Assembly: GCA_902791215.1 (NCBI GenBank)
Contig: CADAUZ010000015.1
Coordinates: forward strand, 1 to 64,000
Direction: 5' to 3'
DNA from: Oscillospiraceae bacterium
Lineage (GTDB): Bacteria > Bacillota > Clostridia > Oscillospirales > Oscillospiraceae
DNA length: 64,000 nucleotides
The first letter of the stretch is position 1; every line of letters begins with the position of its first letter. Both the position numbers and the translations under genes were made by a program. This document shows positions 16,879 through 26,736 of this stretch, in pieces. The notes below the pieces were generated by a model that made no database searches, had not been told where the DNA came from, and saw only the letters and a list, made by a program, of their open reading frames with translations.

Positions 16879-17808
16879 CTATAGCATGGCTGCCATCTGC
16901 GATTTCTGTGTATCGTCCCCGTCCTCGAGCTCGGGGAGGTTGTCGCGCAGCAGGATGTCCCCTGCCACGGCCGCGCGGGCCAGGACCATCTTGTACGGGT
17001 CCACCGAGTGGGTCAGCCACACGCTGCCGCCGATGACACAGCCGTTGCCGATCTTCGTCTTGCCGCCGAGCACCGTGGCGCCCGAGTAAATGACCACGTT
17101 GTCGCCGATGTCCGGGTGGCGCTTGATGCCCTTGACGAGGCTGCCGTCCTCCTCGACGGCGAAGCTCTTCGCGCCCAGGGTCACATGCTGGTAGAGCTTG
17201 ACATGCTGGCCGATGGTGGTGGTCTCGCCGATAACGACGCCGGTGCCGTGGTCGATGAAGAAATAGTCGCCGATGGTGGCGCCGGGGTGGATGTCGATGC
17301 CGGTGAGCCGGTGGGCATACTCGGTCATGACACGGGGGATATAGGGCACCTTCTCCGCGTACAGCACATGGGCCAGACGGTAGCTGGCGATGGCGGTGAA
17401 GGCCGGGTAGCAGAGAATGACCTCATCCGGGCTTTTCGCCGCGGGGTCGCCCTGGTAGGCAGCGATGAGGTCCGTGCCGAGCTGGCGGCGGATCTCCGGC
17501 AGGGCCGCAAGCATGGCGGGCACGATGCGCTCGCGCGCGTCCTTCTCGGTCATGACCGACTCCACGCAGCGCTGCAGATGGCCCATGGCCTCATGCAGAT
17601 ACTGCTCGCGGGCAAGGCGGGCGGGGATGTCCAGGCTCTTGAGATGGCCCGCGTGCTGGGGAAAGAGCGCCGCGATGAGCAGATCGTCCATGCGCTCGAC
17701 TCTTCCTCGAAAGCCTGTGAAGTCCATCTGTTCGGATGTGCCGAAGCCCTCGGCCGCTTCCAGGCCGCGGGCCGCCTCGGAGATGAGCTGTTCGAGATGT
17801 CTGTCCAT
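16879..17808 (-). CDS. epsC: Serine O-acetyltransferase, EpsC type
   Basis: A 309-residue enzyme for the first step of cysteine synthesis (serine plus acetyl-CoA to O-acetylserine). It has a helical N-terminal part (about 1-170), then a left-handed beta helix of hexapeptide repeats: IHPGATIGDYFFIDHGTG, VIGETTTIGQHVKLYQ and GGKTKIGNGCVIGGS. The conserved catalytic His-containing DHGTG is present. It starts two bases after the cysK stop codon, so the two are co-transcribed and can form the cysteine synthase complex. Confidence 0.92.
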   Translation of the reverse strand: MDRHLEQLISEAARGLEAAEGFGTSEQMDFTGFRGRVERMDDLLIAALFPQHAGHLKSLDIPARLAREQYLHEAMGHLQRCVESVMTEKDARERIVPAMLAALPEIRRQLGTDLIAAYQGDPAAKSPDEVILCYPAFTAIASYRLAHVLYAEKVPYIPRVMTEYAHRLTGIDIHPGATIGDYFFIDHGTGVVIGETTTIGQHVKLYQHVTLGAKSFAVEEDGSLVKGIKRHPDIGDNVVIYSGATVLGGKTKIGNGCVIGGSVWLTHSVDPYKMVLARAAVAGDILLRDNLPELEDGDDTQKSQMAAML

Positions 17809-17810
17809 AC

Positions 17811-18740
17811 TCAGCCCTCAAAAAGCGGCGTGGAGAGATAACGGTCGCCGGTGTCGGGCAGGAGCGCCACGATGGTCTTGCCCGCGTACTCGTCCCGCTT
17901 TGCAAGCTCCAGAGCGGCAAAGAGCGCCGCGCCCGAGGAGATGCCCACCAGCACGCCCTCCTTCTTCCCGATGAGGCGCGCCGCCTCATAGGCCTGTTCG
18001 TTTTCGACCGGGATCACCTCGTCATAGATGCCGGTATCCAGCACCTTCGGGATGAAGCCCGCGCCGATGCCCTGCAGGCCGTGGGGGCCGGGCCTGCCGC
18101 CGGAGAGGACCGCCGAGGTCGCGGGCTCCACAGCCACGACCTTCACGCCCGCCTTCTGTTCCTTGAGATAGCGGCCCACACCCGTGATGGTGCCGCCGGT
18201 GCCGACGCCCGCCACGAACACGTCCACCGTGCCGTCGGTGTCGTTCCAGATCTCGGGGCCGGTAGTGTCATAGTGAGCTTTGGCGTTCACGGGGTTTACA
18301 AACTGGCCGGGGATGAAGCTTCCGGGCATGGAGGCCGCGAGCTCCTCCGCCTTTTCGATGGAGCCGGTCATGCCCTTCGAGCCGGGCGTGAGCACAAGCT
18401 CGGCCCCGAAGGCCTTCATGAGCATGCGCCGCTCCATGGACATGGTCTCGGGCATGACGATGATGACCCGGTAGCCCCGGGCGGCGGCGACGGAGGCAAG
18501 GCCGATGCCGGTGTTGCCGGAGGTCGGCTCGATGATGACGGAGCCGGGGACGAGCTTCCCCTCCCGCTCGGCCTCGTCGATCATGGCGCGGGCGATGCGG
18601 TCCTTGGCAGAGCCCGCGGGATTGAAGTACTCAAGCTTTGCCAGCACCTTTGCCTTCAGCCCCAGCTCCTTTTCCAGATTATGAAGCTCCAGCAGCGGCG
18701 TGCCGCCGATCATTTTGTCAACGGAGGTATATACGTTCAT
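17811..18740 (-). CDS. cysK: Cysteine synthase A
   Basis: A 309-residue PLP enzyme converting O-acetylserine and sulfide to cysteine. The PLP lysine is Lys46 in NPAGSAKDR. The phosphate/substrate loop EPTSGNTGIGLA and the GGTITGVG and GIGAGFIP motifs are all intact. AAGGAG precedes the ATG. It is first in the cysK-epsC operon, behind a strong promoter. No T-box or SAM riboswitch is visible in the short leader. Confidence 0.95.
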   Translation of the reverse strand: MNVYTSVDKMIGGTPLLELHNLEKELGLKAKVLAKLEYFNPAGSAKDRIARAMIDEAEREGKLVPGSVIIEPTSGNTGIGLASVAAARGYRVIIVMPETMSMERRMLMKAFGAELVLTPGSKGMTGSIEKAEELAASMPGSFIPGQFVNPVNAKAHYDTTGPEIWNDTDGTVDVFVAGVGTGGTITGVGRYLKEQKAGVKVVAVEPATSAVLSGGRPGPHGLQGIGAGFIPKVLDTGIYDEVIPVENEQAYEAARLIGKKEGVLVGISSGAALFAALELAKRDEYAGKTIVALLPDTGDRYLSTPLFEG

Positions 18741-18774
18741 GGTGTTCTCCTTTTCAGAAACAGACAGTATAATA

Positions 18775-18803
18775 TATATATGTCATCGGCGCGCCGGTGT
18801 CAA
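18775..18803 (-). promoter_or_regulatory. Promoter of cysK-epsC
   Basis: Minus-strand TTGACA (18803-18798), a 17-bp spacer and TATATA (18780-18775). Confidence 0.7.
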
Positions 18804-18889
18804 CTAAAAATAACAGGCACCGGCAGGAGCCGTCCGATAAAGAATTTGTTAAGTTTCCCGATTATCCAACACAACGCATGCGCCGTGTG

Positions 18890-18918
18890 TTGCTTTTTTT
18901 CGGGAAAGGGAGTACAAT
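18890..18918 (+). promoter_or_regulatory. Promoter of the MMPL/GLUG pair
   Basis: TTGCTT (18890-18895), a 17-bp spacer and TACAAT (18913-18918), 71 bases upstream of the MMPL start. Confidence 0.55.
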
Positions 18919-18989
18919 ACACAGTTGTTTTCTAATATGTTAATGTTGGTTTTTTTACCGGCGTTTCGATAAAAGAGGTTTGTTTTTCC

Positions 18990-21533
18990 ATGGATTACGA
19001 AAAGGAGAACAGCGGCGGCTTTATGATGAAGCTTGCCTCGTTCATTGTCGATAAGCGAAATTTGGTGTTCCTGCTGGTGGGGATCTTCATGGTCTTCTCC
19101 CTCTTCGCCCGCAGCTGGGTGGAAGTAGAGAACGACCTGACCGCCTACCTGCCGTCGGGCTCCAAGACCAAGGAGGGCCTGGAGGTGATGGAGAAGCAGT
19201 TCATCACCTACGGCTCGGCGGACCTGATGGTCGCCAACATTTCTTACGCAGAGGCCGAGAGGCTGTTTGAGGATCTCAAGCAGATCGAGGGCGTGCAGAG
19301 CGTCGCCTTCGACGACACCACCGAGCACTACAGCAAGGCCTCGGCCCTCTACTCCGTCACCTTCGACTACCCGGAGACGGACGACGCCTGCCTTGCGTCC
19401 CTGGACGCGGTGCGCGCCGCGCTCAGGCCCTATGATACATATGTCTCCACCACCCTCGGCGACATGAGCGCGGAGCTGATCGACAAGGAGGTCGGCATGA
19501 TCACGGCTTTCGTTGCCGTGATCGTGGTGGTGGTGCTCACCTTTACCTCCCAGACCTACGCGGAGGTGCCCATCATCGGCCTGACCTTCATCACGGCGGC
19601 AGTCATGAACCTGGGCACAAACTTCCTGCTGGGGAAGATCTCTTTCGTCTCAAACTCGGTTACGACGATTCTGCAGCTGGCATTGTCCCTGGACTACGCC
19701 GTTATCTACTGCAACCGCTTCAAGGAAGAGCACGAGACACACGAGCTGCGCGACGCGGTGGTCATCTCCCTGTCCAAGGCCATCCCGGAGGTCGGTGCCT
19801 CGAGCCTGACCACCATCGGCGGCCTGATCGCCATGATGTTCATGCAGTTTAAGCTCGGCCCCGATATGGCCATCTGCCTTATTAAGGCCATCTTCTTCTC
19901 CCTGCTGTCGGTGTTCACGGTGATGCCGGGCCTGCTGATGCTCATGGGTGAACTGATGGAAAAGACGCGGCACAAAAACTTTGTGCCGAAGGTCCCCTTC
20001 GTGGGCCGCTTTGCCTATGCCACGCGCTTTATTATCCCGCCCGTCTTCGCTCTCGTGCTGGTGGCGGCCGTCTCCCTTTCCAACCGCTGCCCCTATGTCT
20101 ACGGCTATGACACTCTCGTCACGCCCAGGCTCAACGAGATGCAGATCGCCGAGAAGATGATCGCCGAGACCTTCTCCCACCGGGCCATGGTGGCCGTGGT
20201 CATCCCCGGCGGCGACTACAGCGAGGAACAGAGCCTCATCCGCGATTACGAGAGCTACAGCCAGATCGACTCCGTCACCTCGATCGCAAACGCCGACGCC
20301 ATCGGCGGCTACAAGCTTGCTGACAAGCTCTCGCCGCGGCAGTTTGCCGAGCTTATGAAGCTGGACTATGAGACCGTGGAGCTTCTGTACGCAGCCTACG
20401 CCGTGCACGGGCAGAGCTACGACAAGCTCATCAGCGGCATCTCCAAGTACAATGTGCCGCTGGTGGATATGCTGCTGTTCGTGGTGGACATGGTGGACGA
20501 GGGCTACGTCACCCTCGACGCCGACCAGTCCCAGACTCTCAACGACGCAAAAGCCCAGATGATCATGGGCAAGCAGCAGCTCGAGGGCACGGACTTCGAC
20601 CGCATGCTCGTCTATCTGACCCTGCCCGAGGCGGGCGACGAGACCTACCGCTTCACCGATACCATCCGCGACGTGGCCCAGTCCCACTATCCCAAGGGGC
20701 AGGTCTATGTGGTGGGCAACTCCACCAACCAGTATGAGTTTGAGAAATCCTTCCAGGTCGATAACGTTGTGGTCAACGTTGTGTCCATCCTGATCGTGCT
20801 GGCGGTGCTGCTGTTCACCTTTAATTCCGCGGGCATGCCGGTACTGCTGATCCTGGTCATCCAGGGCGCCATCTGGATGAACTTCTCCTACCCCACCCTG
20901 GTGAAGAAGGACGTGTTCTTCCTGACCCAGCTTGTGGTCAGCTCCATTCAGATGGGCGCAAACATCGACTATGCCATCGTCATTGCAAACCGCTATATGG
21001 ACAATACCAAAACCATGCGCCCGAAGGAGGCCATCATTGAGGCCATGAACTTCGCCTTCCCGACGATCCTGACCTCCGGCTCCATCCTCGCCACCTCCGG
21101 CATCCTCATCAGCTTCCTGACCACCGAGTGCACCATCAACGGCATCGGCGACGCCCTGGGCCGCGGCACCATCATCTCCATCATCCTGGTCATGTTCGTG
21201 CTGCCGCAGATCCTGATCCTGGGCGGCAAGATCATCGAGAAGACCTCCTTCTCCATGCCCAAGGTCGCGGGCCGTGAGCACCGCGGCAGCGGCACGGTGG
21301 CGGTGGACGGCCTCATCTCGGGCGAGATCCGCGGCACGGTCAACGGCGTTTTCCGCGGCACCATCGACGGCGACGTGAATGTGCGGCTGCTGTCGGGGAA
21401 GATAGAGGCCCCTGACGAAGAAAGCGCCGACGGGGACGATTTCCCGGAGCTGCCGCCGACGCCGGAGCCGGAGGAAACCGCTCCCGAGGCACCCGACGAA
21501 GCGGACGGAGAGGAGGCAGAGGAGAATGAATAA
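18990..21533 (+). CDS. MMPL/RND-family transporter with bactofilin-like tail
   Basis: An 847-residue membrane protein of the MMPL/RND superfamily (drug, lipid or hopanoid type export; substrate unknown). Two similar halves each have one helix, a large external loop and a helix bundle. Transmembrane segments start near residues 25, 168, 196, 225, 265, 295 and 345, and again near 590, 615, 650, 690 and 715. LDYAVIYCNR and IDYAIVIANR are the paired helix motifs. The tail (about 757-800) is a run of short G-x-I/V repeats resembling a bactofilin strand ladder, then an acidic end. It overlaps the next gene by 8 bases. Confidence 0.85.
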   Translation: MDYEKENSGGFMMKLASFIVDKRNLVFLLVGIFMVFSLFARSWVEVENDLTAYLPSGSKTKEGLEVMEKQFITYGSADLMVANISYAEAERLFEDLKQIEGVQSVAFDDTTEHYSKASALYSVTFDYPETDDACLASLDAVRAALRPYDTYVSTTLGDMSAELIDKEVGMITAFVAVIVVVVLTFTSQTYAEVPIIGLTFITAAVMNLGTNFLLGKISFVSNSVTTILQLALSLDYAVIYCNRFKEEHETHELRDAVVISLSKAIPEVGASSLTTIGGLIAMMFMQFKLGPDMAICLIKAIFFSLLSVFTVMPGLLMLMGELMEKTRHKNFVPKVPFVGRFAYATRFIIPPVFALVLVAAVSLSNRCPYVYGYDTLVTPRLNEMQIAEKMIAETFSHRAMVAVVIPGGDYSEEQSLIRDYESYSQIDSVTSIANADAIGGYKLADKLSPRQFAELMKLDYETVELLYAAYAVHGQSYDKLISGISKYNVPLVDMLLFVVDMVDEGYVTLDADQSQTLNDAKAQMIMGKQQLEGTDFDRMLVYLTLPEAGDETYRFTDTIRDVAQSHYPKGQVYVVGNSTNQYEFEKSFQVDNVVVNVVSILIVLAVLLFTFNSAGMPVLLILVIQGAIWMNFSYPTLVKKDVFFLTQLVVSSIQMGANIDYAIVIANRYMDNTKTMRPKEAIIEAMNFAFPTILTSGSILATSGILISFLTTECTINGIGDALGRGTIISIILVMFVLPQILILGGKIIEKTSFSMPKVAGREHRGSGTVAVDGLISGEIRGTVNGVFRGTIDGDVNVRLLSGKIEAPDEESADGDDFPELPPTPEPEETAPEAPDEADGEEAEENE

Positions 21534-24500
21534 GCGCGTATCTGTCTGTGTCTTGCTGCTGCTTCTGGCAGCGCTGATCCTCTCCCTGTGCCCTGCCGCC
21601 CTCGCCGAGGAGGCGGAGCCCATCCGCATTCGCACGACGGAGGATCTGCTTATGCTTGCGAGGGAATGCTCCCTCGACACCTGGTCCGACGGGAAGAAGG
21701 TCGTGCTGGAAAACGACCTGTCCCTGTCCGGCGTGGACTTTACGTCCATCCCCATCTTCAACGGCGAGTTTGACGGCGGCGGCCACACCATCTTCGATCT
21801 CACACTCAGCTCCGCCCAGTCCCCCTGCGGCTTCTTCCTCGAGACGGGGAAGGACGCGGACGTGCACGACCTGAACGTGAGCGGCACGGTCATCACCACC
21901 GGCGACGACAGCGTCGTGGGCGGGCTTGCGGGCGTAAACCGCGGCCTTCTCTCCAACTGCTCCTTCAGCGGCGAGGTCAGCGCCCTGCGCACCGTGGGCG
22001 GGCTTGTCGGCAGCAATGAGGCCGGCGGCGTCATCACCGCCTGCTCCGCCTCCGGCAGCGTCCGCGGTCTGAGCGGCACGGGCGGCATTGCGGGGGAAAA
22101 TAACGGCGCTATTATTGACAGCCTGAACCGCGCCTTCGTCAACACCGAGAGCGTGGACCCCAGCCTGCGCCTTGACACCATCGACACAAGCTCCATCCTG
22201 AACTTCATTCTGAGCCTGCGCACCGACAACGCCGGCATCACCACCGACACCGGCGGCATCGCGGGCTTCTCCATGGGCTTTATCGAGGGCTGCCGCAACG
22301 AGGGCACCGTGGGCTATCTGCACCTCGGCTACAACGTGGGCGGCATCGCCGGGCGCTCGGGCGGTTATATCAAGAGCTGCGTCAACGACAGCGACATCTA
22401 CGGCCGCCGGGACGTGGGCGGCATCGTCGGCCAGGCCGAGCCTTTGACCAAGGTCCTCGAGGCGGCAAACGCCCTGTCCGGTTTAAGCTACCGCGTATAC
22501 GCCCTCAACCAGGCCCTCAACGACGCGGCGGCGGACGCGCGAAACCTCTCCGACGACGTTGCATGGCGTTTCGACAACCTCCGCCTATATCTTGACCCGG
22601 TGGGCGACGCGATCGGCGCTTTGGATGTGACCGATCCGGACACAGCCTTCTATCTGCAAAGCGTCATCTCCGACTGCGTTTACAACATGTCCAACGAAAT
22701 GGCGGCCATCAGTCAGGATGTCGACCAGCACGGCGCGATCCTCAAGGGCGACCTGGACGACATCAACAGCAACCTCAACGCCCTGTCCGGCACCGCCATC
22801 CAGACTGTCGACAGTCTTGTCAACACCGAGGACAGCGGCGATATCCTGGTGGACGACTCCACCGACGAGGAGGACGACGGCAAGACCTACGGCAAGACTA
22901 CCCACTGCGACAACAACGGCAGCATCAGCGGCGACAACAATGTCGGCGGCATCGTCGGCAGCCTCACGGTGGAAAGCGAAGTGGACCCCGAAAGCGACCT
23001 GAGCGCCCTCACCGGAAACCGCCTCGCCAAGAACCGCCTGAGCGTATACGCGGTGGTGATCGGCTGCGTCAACCGCGGCAGCGTCACCGCAAAGCACGAA
23101 TGCGCCGGCGGCATCGCGGGCAAGATGGATCTCGGCACCGCCGCCCACTGCGCCTCCTACGGCCCCGTCGCCCTGGAGGACGGCGACTACGCCGGCGGCA
23201 TCACCGGTCTGCTCTACGGCACGGTCAAGAGCAGCTGCGTCAAGTGCAGCCTCAGCGGCAAGCGCTACATCGGCGGCATCGTCGGCAACGGCTACGACGC
23301 CCAGCGCAGCGACAAGGAGGACCGCTCAAGCCTGGTCTCGGGCTGCTATGCCCTGGTGGACATTACGGAAAAGCCCCAGTTTGCGGGCGCGGTCTCCGGC
23401 GGCGGCGCGGGCATCTATGAGAACAACTACTTTGTCCAGGCCCATTACGCCGGCCTCGACCGCCTGTCCATCCACGGCAAGGCCGAGCCCATCCCCTTTG
23501 AACAGTATGCCGCGGTGGAGGGCCTGCCCGAGGAGGCCAAAAGCTTCCGTCTGCGCTTTGTGGTGGAGGACAGCGTCGTCAAGGAGCTCCCCTTCTCTTA
23601 CGGCGCAAGCTTCGACCGCAGCGTCTTTCCCGAGGTCTCCCGCCGCGACGGCGCATACGCCGTCTGGGACCGCACTGATCTGAACGATCTGCGCTTCGAC
23701 ACCACCGTCACCGCCCGCTACCGCATGGACGAGACCGTGCTGCGCTCGGAGCTGGAACGCGAGGACGGCCGCGCCGTGGTCTACGTGGACGGTCAATTCC
23801 AGCAGGGCGACGAGCTTACGCTGGAGATGATCCCCGTCACGGAGGAGGAGATCCGCAATTTCTCCGGCACCTGGCAGGACACCGTGCGCGAACAGCTGCG
23901 CTCCATTTTCCGCGACCGGGAACCGGACTACTCCATCCCCGTGAGCGTTTCGGAGCATGTGCGTGTCAGCTTCCCCGAGGACGGACTCGACAGCCACAGC
24001 GTACGCTATCTCACCCCGAACGGGCAGACGGATAACTACCGTCTCTATCTTTGGGAGGATGACGGCTGGCAGCGCATCCGCCCGGACACCTTCGGCAGCT
24101 ATTATCTGATCGAGGTTCCGGGCCGGCAGGCCCAGTTTGAGCTGGTCTCCACCATACAGTCCTGGTGGATCGTGGCCTATTTCGCGGCGGCGCTGGTGAT
24201 CCTGGTGCTGCTGATCGTCGTGATCGTCAAGCTCAAGCGTTTCCTGCGCTCGCGCCCGAAGAAGGAGCGCGTGCCCTTCCGGGAAAAGCCCGTCGGGCGC
24301 TTCCTGCACACGCACCGCAAGCCCATCCTCATCGCCCTGCCGGTGCTGCTCGTCGCGGCGGCGTGCGTGCTCATCCCGCTTCAGTTTTCAAATGTCGGCT
24401 CCGCGCTGTCGGCTTACCGTATCCTCAAGGACTTCTCGCGGCAGGAGGTGGATGTGCTCACGCATGTCCGCATCCAGGCCGAGGAGCGCGATGTGGAGCT

Positions 24501-25611
24501 GACCACCACGGTCCACCGCGTCAGGGAGAACGGCCACATGGTCCGCTGTGTCGAGCAGTACGGCATCCCGCTTTACATCTCGGACGGCATGGTCTGCATG
24601 GAAAACGGCCGCGTCTTCCGTCTGGCAGAGGGAACGCTCAGTCAGGGCAAGGTGCTGGATCTGGCGCTGGATGTGTTTTTGCACGAGGATATCCAAAAGG
24701 CCACCGTCGACGGGGTGCCCCGCTATCTCGCGGTGATCGGCGGCGAGACGGCCGACCGCATCCTGCAGCTCTTCCTGTCGGCAAGCGATGAAGACCTGCT
24801 GCACGCCGATAGCATGACCATTGCCCTGGATACCCGGGACGGAGGTCTGTATCAGCTCTCCTTTGAAGGCACCGGCACCGCCTCTGGCGGGACTGCTTTC
24901 CGGTTTGCTGTGTCACTGACGCCCCAGGAGATGACCGAAAGGCCAAAGATCCCGCAGGCCGTGATCGACGCCATCACAAACGGCGGCGGAGAGGACGACC
25001 AGATCCTGTCCGAGGATCTGCTGATGCTCCTTGCTGCCTGGGTCAGAAACGAGAGCGCCGAGACCGTCAGCGCCGATATCGCGGTCAACGCCGACTGCGG
25101 CTCACTGAGCCTCACGCCGCGCTACAGCTACTCCCGCCGCGCGGTGGACGGCACGGACGTGCACTGCATCCGCTCGGCTCTCTTCAAGCTCTACTTCACC
25201 GACGCTGCCGCCTGCAGCGCCTCCGGTCTCGACCTGAGTGAGGCCCAGCAGCGCGTGGTGGACACGGCCCAGCTCATCCCGCTGGCAAAGGAGCTGTGCC
25301 TCAAGGGCCAGTTTTCCAGCGCCCGCGCCGGGGAGCGTACCGTCTTTGTCATCCGCCTCGGCGCCGACGACGCGTCAGACCTGGTCTCTAAGCTTTTACC
25401 GGAGCTTGACCGGCTCAACCTGAGCTATGAGGACTGCCGCCTGCGCATCACCCTCACAGGCGGCGAGCTTGACAGCATTGAGCTCGACTGCGGCGCCACG
25501 CTGCGCGTGGTGTCCCGGGACATCGACGCCTCCGTGCGCGTCACGGTGCAGTTCAACGACAGCGAAGTCGAGGAGATCCCCGCCGCCGTGAAGAACGTAC
25601 TGGTGAAATAA
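21526..25611 (+). CDS. Giant GLUG-repeat surface/membrane protein
   Basis: A 1361-residue protein with a signal peptide (about 1-27) and many GLUG-type beta repeats (GGLAGVNRG, GGIAGENNG, GGIAGRSGG, GGIVGQAEP and more) in two blocks, about 120-305 and 465-640. Between them is a helical insert (about 306-430) and a DSTDEEDDG linker. Two transmembrane helices at about 879-903 and 932-953 flank a basic loop, and a second external domain of about 400 residues follows. Two-helix topology places both large parts outside. It overlaps the MMPL gene by 8 bases, so translation is coupled and the two products may act together. I do not know a named family for the whole. Confidence 0.75.
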   Translation: MNKRVSVCVLLLLLAALILSLCPAALAEEAEPIRIRTTEDLLMLARECSLDTWSDGKKVVLENDLSLSGVDFTSIPIFNGEFDGGGHTIFDLTLSSAQSPCGFFLETGKDADVHDLNVSGTVITTGDDSVVGGLAGVNRGLLSNCSFSGEVSALRTVGGLVGSNEAGGVITACSASGSVRGLSGTGGIAGENNGAIIDSLNRAFVNTESVDPSLRLDTIDTSSILNFILSLRTDNAGITTDTGGIAGFSMGFIEGCRNEGTVGYLHLGYNVGGIAGRSGGYIKSCVNDSDIYGRRDVGGIVGQAEPLTKVLEAANALSGLSYRVYALNQALNDAAADARNLSDDVAWRFDNLRLYLDPVGDAIGALDVTDPDTAFYLQSVISDCVYNMSNEMAAISQDVDQHGAILKGDLDDINSNLNALSGTAIQTVDSLVNTEDSGDILVDDSTDEEDDGKTYGKTTHCDNNGSISGDNNVGGIVGSLTVESEVDPESDLSALTGNRLAKNRLSVYAVVIGCVNRGSVTAKHECAGGIAGKMDLGTAAHCASYGPVALEDGDYAGGITGLLYGTVKSSCVKCSLSGKRYIGGIVGNGYDAQRSDKEDRSSLVSGCYALVDITEKPQFAGAVSGGGAGIYENNYFVQAHYAGLDRLSIHGKAEPIPFEQYAAVEGLPEEAKSFRLRFVVEDSVVKELPFSYGASFDRSVFPEVSRRDGAYAVWDRTDLNDLRFDTTVTARYRMDETVLRSELEREDGRAVVYVDGQFQQGDELTLEMIPVTEEEIRNFSGTWQDTVREQLRSIFRDREPDYSIPVSVSEHVRVSFPEDGLDSHSVRYLTPNGQTDNYRLYLWEDDGWQRIRPDTFGSYYLIEVPGRQAQFELVSTIQSWWIVAYFAAALVILVLLIVVIVKLKRFLRSRPKKERVPFREKPVGRFLHTHRKPILIALPVLLVAAACVLIPLQFSNVGSALSAYRILKDFSRQEVDVLTHVRIQAEERDVELTTTVHRVRENGHMVRCVEQYGIPLYISDGMVCMENGRVFRLAEGTLSQGKVLDLALDVFLHEDIQKATVDGVPRYLAVIGGETADRILQLFLSASDEDLLHADSMTIALDTRDGGLYQLSFEGTGTASGGTAFRFAVSLTPQEMTERPKIPQAVIDAITNGGGEDDQILSEDLLMLLAAWVRNESAETVSADIAVNADCGSLSLTPRYSYSRRAVDGTDVHCIRSALFKLYFTDAAACSASGLDLSEAQQRVVDTAQLIPLAKELCLKGQFSSARAGERTVFVIRLGADDASDLVSKLLPELDRLNLSYEDCRLRITLTGGELDSIELDCGATLRVVSRDIDASVRVTVQFNDSEVEEIPAAVKNVLVK

Positions 25612-25623
25612 CAAAAAAACAGC

Positions 25624-25655
25624 GCCTTCCGACTTCTGCCGGAAGGCGTTAAACT
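25624..25655 (+). terminator. Terminator after the GLUG protein gene
   Basis: GCCTTCCG (25624-25631) pairs with CGGAAGGC (25640-25647). It lies between convergent genes with an A-run to the left and T-rich sequence to the right. Confidence 0.75.
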
Positions 25656-25662
25656 TTTCTCT

Positions 25663-26445
25663 TCATTTCTCCTTTGCAAGCCTCAGCAGCTCTTCCACCG
25701 CCTGCCTGCCGCCCGCAACCACCGACGGGCGCGTGGGATCGAGGGGCAGGACTCCTCCCTCGAGGGTGCGGCAGACGCCGCCCGCCTCCTCCACGATGAG
25801 CTTGCCAGCCGCGTAATCCCAAAGGGAAAGCCCCAGCTCGAAGAAGACCCCCGCCCGGCCCGCCGCCACGGTACACAGATCCAGCGCCGCCGCGCCCTCG
25901 CGCCGCACATCCAGTCCCGCGAGGAAGGCCTTTTTCATCAGGCCGAAGCAACGGTCGGCGAGCTTCGGATCGTAGGGCGTCGTGCCGCAGCAGACAAGCG
26001 TCTCGGCAAGCGGGGCGTCCGTGACATGGATGGGCCGCCCGTTTAAGAACGCGCCCGCGCCCTTCACGGCGGTGAAAAGCTCGTTTACGTAGGGGTTGCA
26101 GATCGCCGCCGCGCGCAGCTCGCCCCGGCTCATGTACGCCGCCGAGATGCAGCTGTGGTGCAGGCCGTGGACAAAGTTCATCGTGCCGTCGATGGGGTCG
26201 ATGATGAAAACATGCTCGGCGCCGAGATCGTCGTGCCGGTCGTTTTCCTCGCAGAAAAAGCGCGCGTCCGGTACGGCCTCGCTCAGCCGCCGGATCAGCA
26301 GCTCCTGTACCCGCCGGTCATATTCGGTCACCACGTCGCGCCGGTCGGTCTTGCGTTCGGCCAGGATGTCGTGGGCCTCCAGCATGAGCCTCGCGCCCTC
26401 GCGTTCGGCCTCACAGAGCAGGGAAAGGATTTCATTGTCAGTCAT
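25663..26445 (-). CDS. Inositol monophosphatase family protein
   Basis: A 260-residue metal-dependent phosphatase of the IMPase/SuhB fold. The metal site residues are visible in FFCEEN (Glu), DPIDGTMNFVHG (the DPxDGT motif) and LWDYAAGKLI near the C-terminus (the WDxAAG motif). The substrate could be inositol phosphate, a sugar phosphate or PAP, and cannot be chosen from sequence alone. GGAGG precedes ATG 26445. It appears monocistronic and is divergent from rny. Confidence 0.88.
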   Translation of the reverse strand: MTDNEILSLLCEAEREGARLMLEAHDILAERKTDRRDVVTEYDRRVQELLIRRLSEAVPDARFFCEENDRHDDLGAEHVFIIDPIDGTMNFVHGLHHSCISAAYMSRGELRAAAICNPYVNELFTAVKGAGAFLNGRPIHVTDAPLAETLVCCGTTPYDPKLADRCFGLMKKAFLAGLDVRREGAAALDLCTVAAGRAGVFFELGLSLWDYAAGKLIVEEAGGVCRTLEGGVLPLDPTRPSVVAGGRQAVEELLRLAKEK

Positions 26446-26476
26446 TGCAGCATCCTCCGGGAGAATTGTTTCGTAT

Positions 26477-26505
26477 ATTATAATAGAAAGCGGCGTATTT
26501 GTACA
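26477..26505 (-). promoter_or_regulatory. Promoter of the IMPase gene
   Basis: Minus-strand TGTACA (26505-26500), a 17-bp spacer and TATAAT (26482-26477). Confidence 0.5.
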
Positions 26506-26569
26506 GCGGCCCAGAGAGCTGCGGCGACGGTTTTTCCGTATTTTTTCTTAAAAATGGTAAGTCTTTTGC

Positions 26570-26598
26570 TTGACATAACTCGGAGAAAACGGTAAAAT
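26570..26598 (+). promoter_or_regulatory. Promoter of rny
   Basis: TTGACA (26570-26575), a 17-bp spacer and TAAAAT (26593-26598). The transcript would carry a leader of about 130 bases before ATG 26737. Confidence 0.75.
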
Positions 26599-26616
26599 AA
26601 CTTAGTTAATATTATG

Positions 26617-26638
26617 GGGGAGCATGGGGAAGCTCCCG
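26617..26638 (+). other. Hairpin in rny 5' leader
   Basis: GGGAGC pairs with GCTCCC around 26618-26637 in the rny leader. It could influence stability of the rny message; no known riboswitch is recognised. Confidence 0.35.
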
Positions 26639-26736
26639 ATGATATTACTTTTCAACTCCGACGGGTTCGCTTGATGGCCCGTCTCCTACGATAGATCAAG
26701 CTACATTCTGAAAGATTGGAGGTGTATACCCTTACT

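Noticed and set aside
18741-18989. T-box or SAM riboswitch in the cysK leader
   Set aside because: The leader between promoter and start is only about 30 bases; no such motif.
19650-22307. 885-codon antisense frame over the MMPL/GLUG genes
   Set aside because: Antisense shadow; His/Asp/Gly-rich, spans two well-supported genes.
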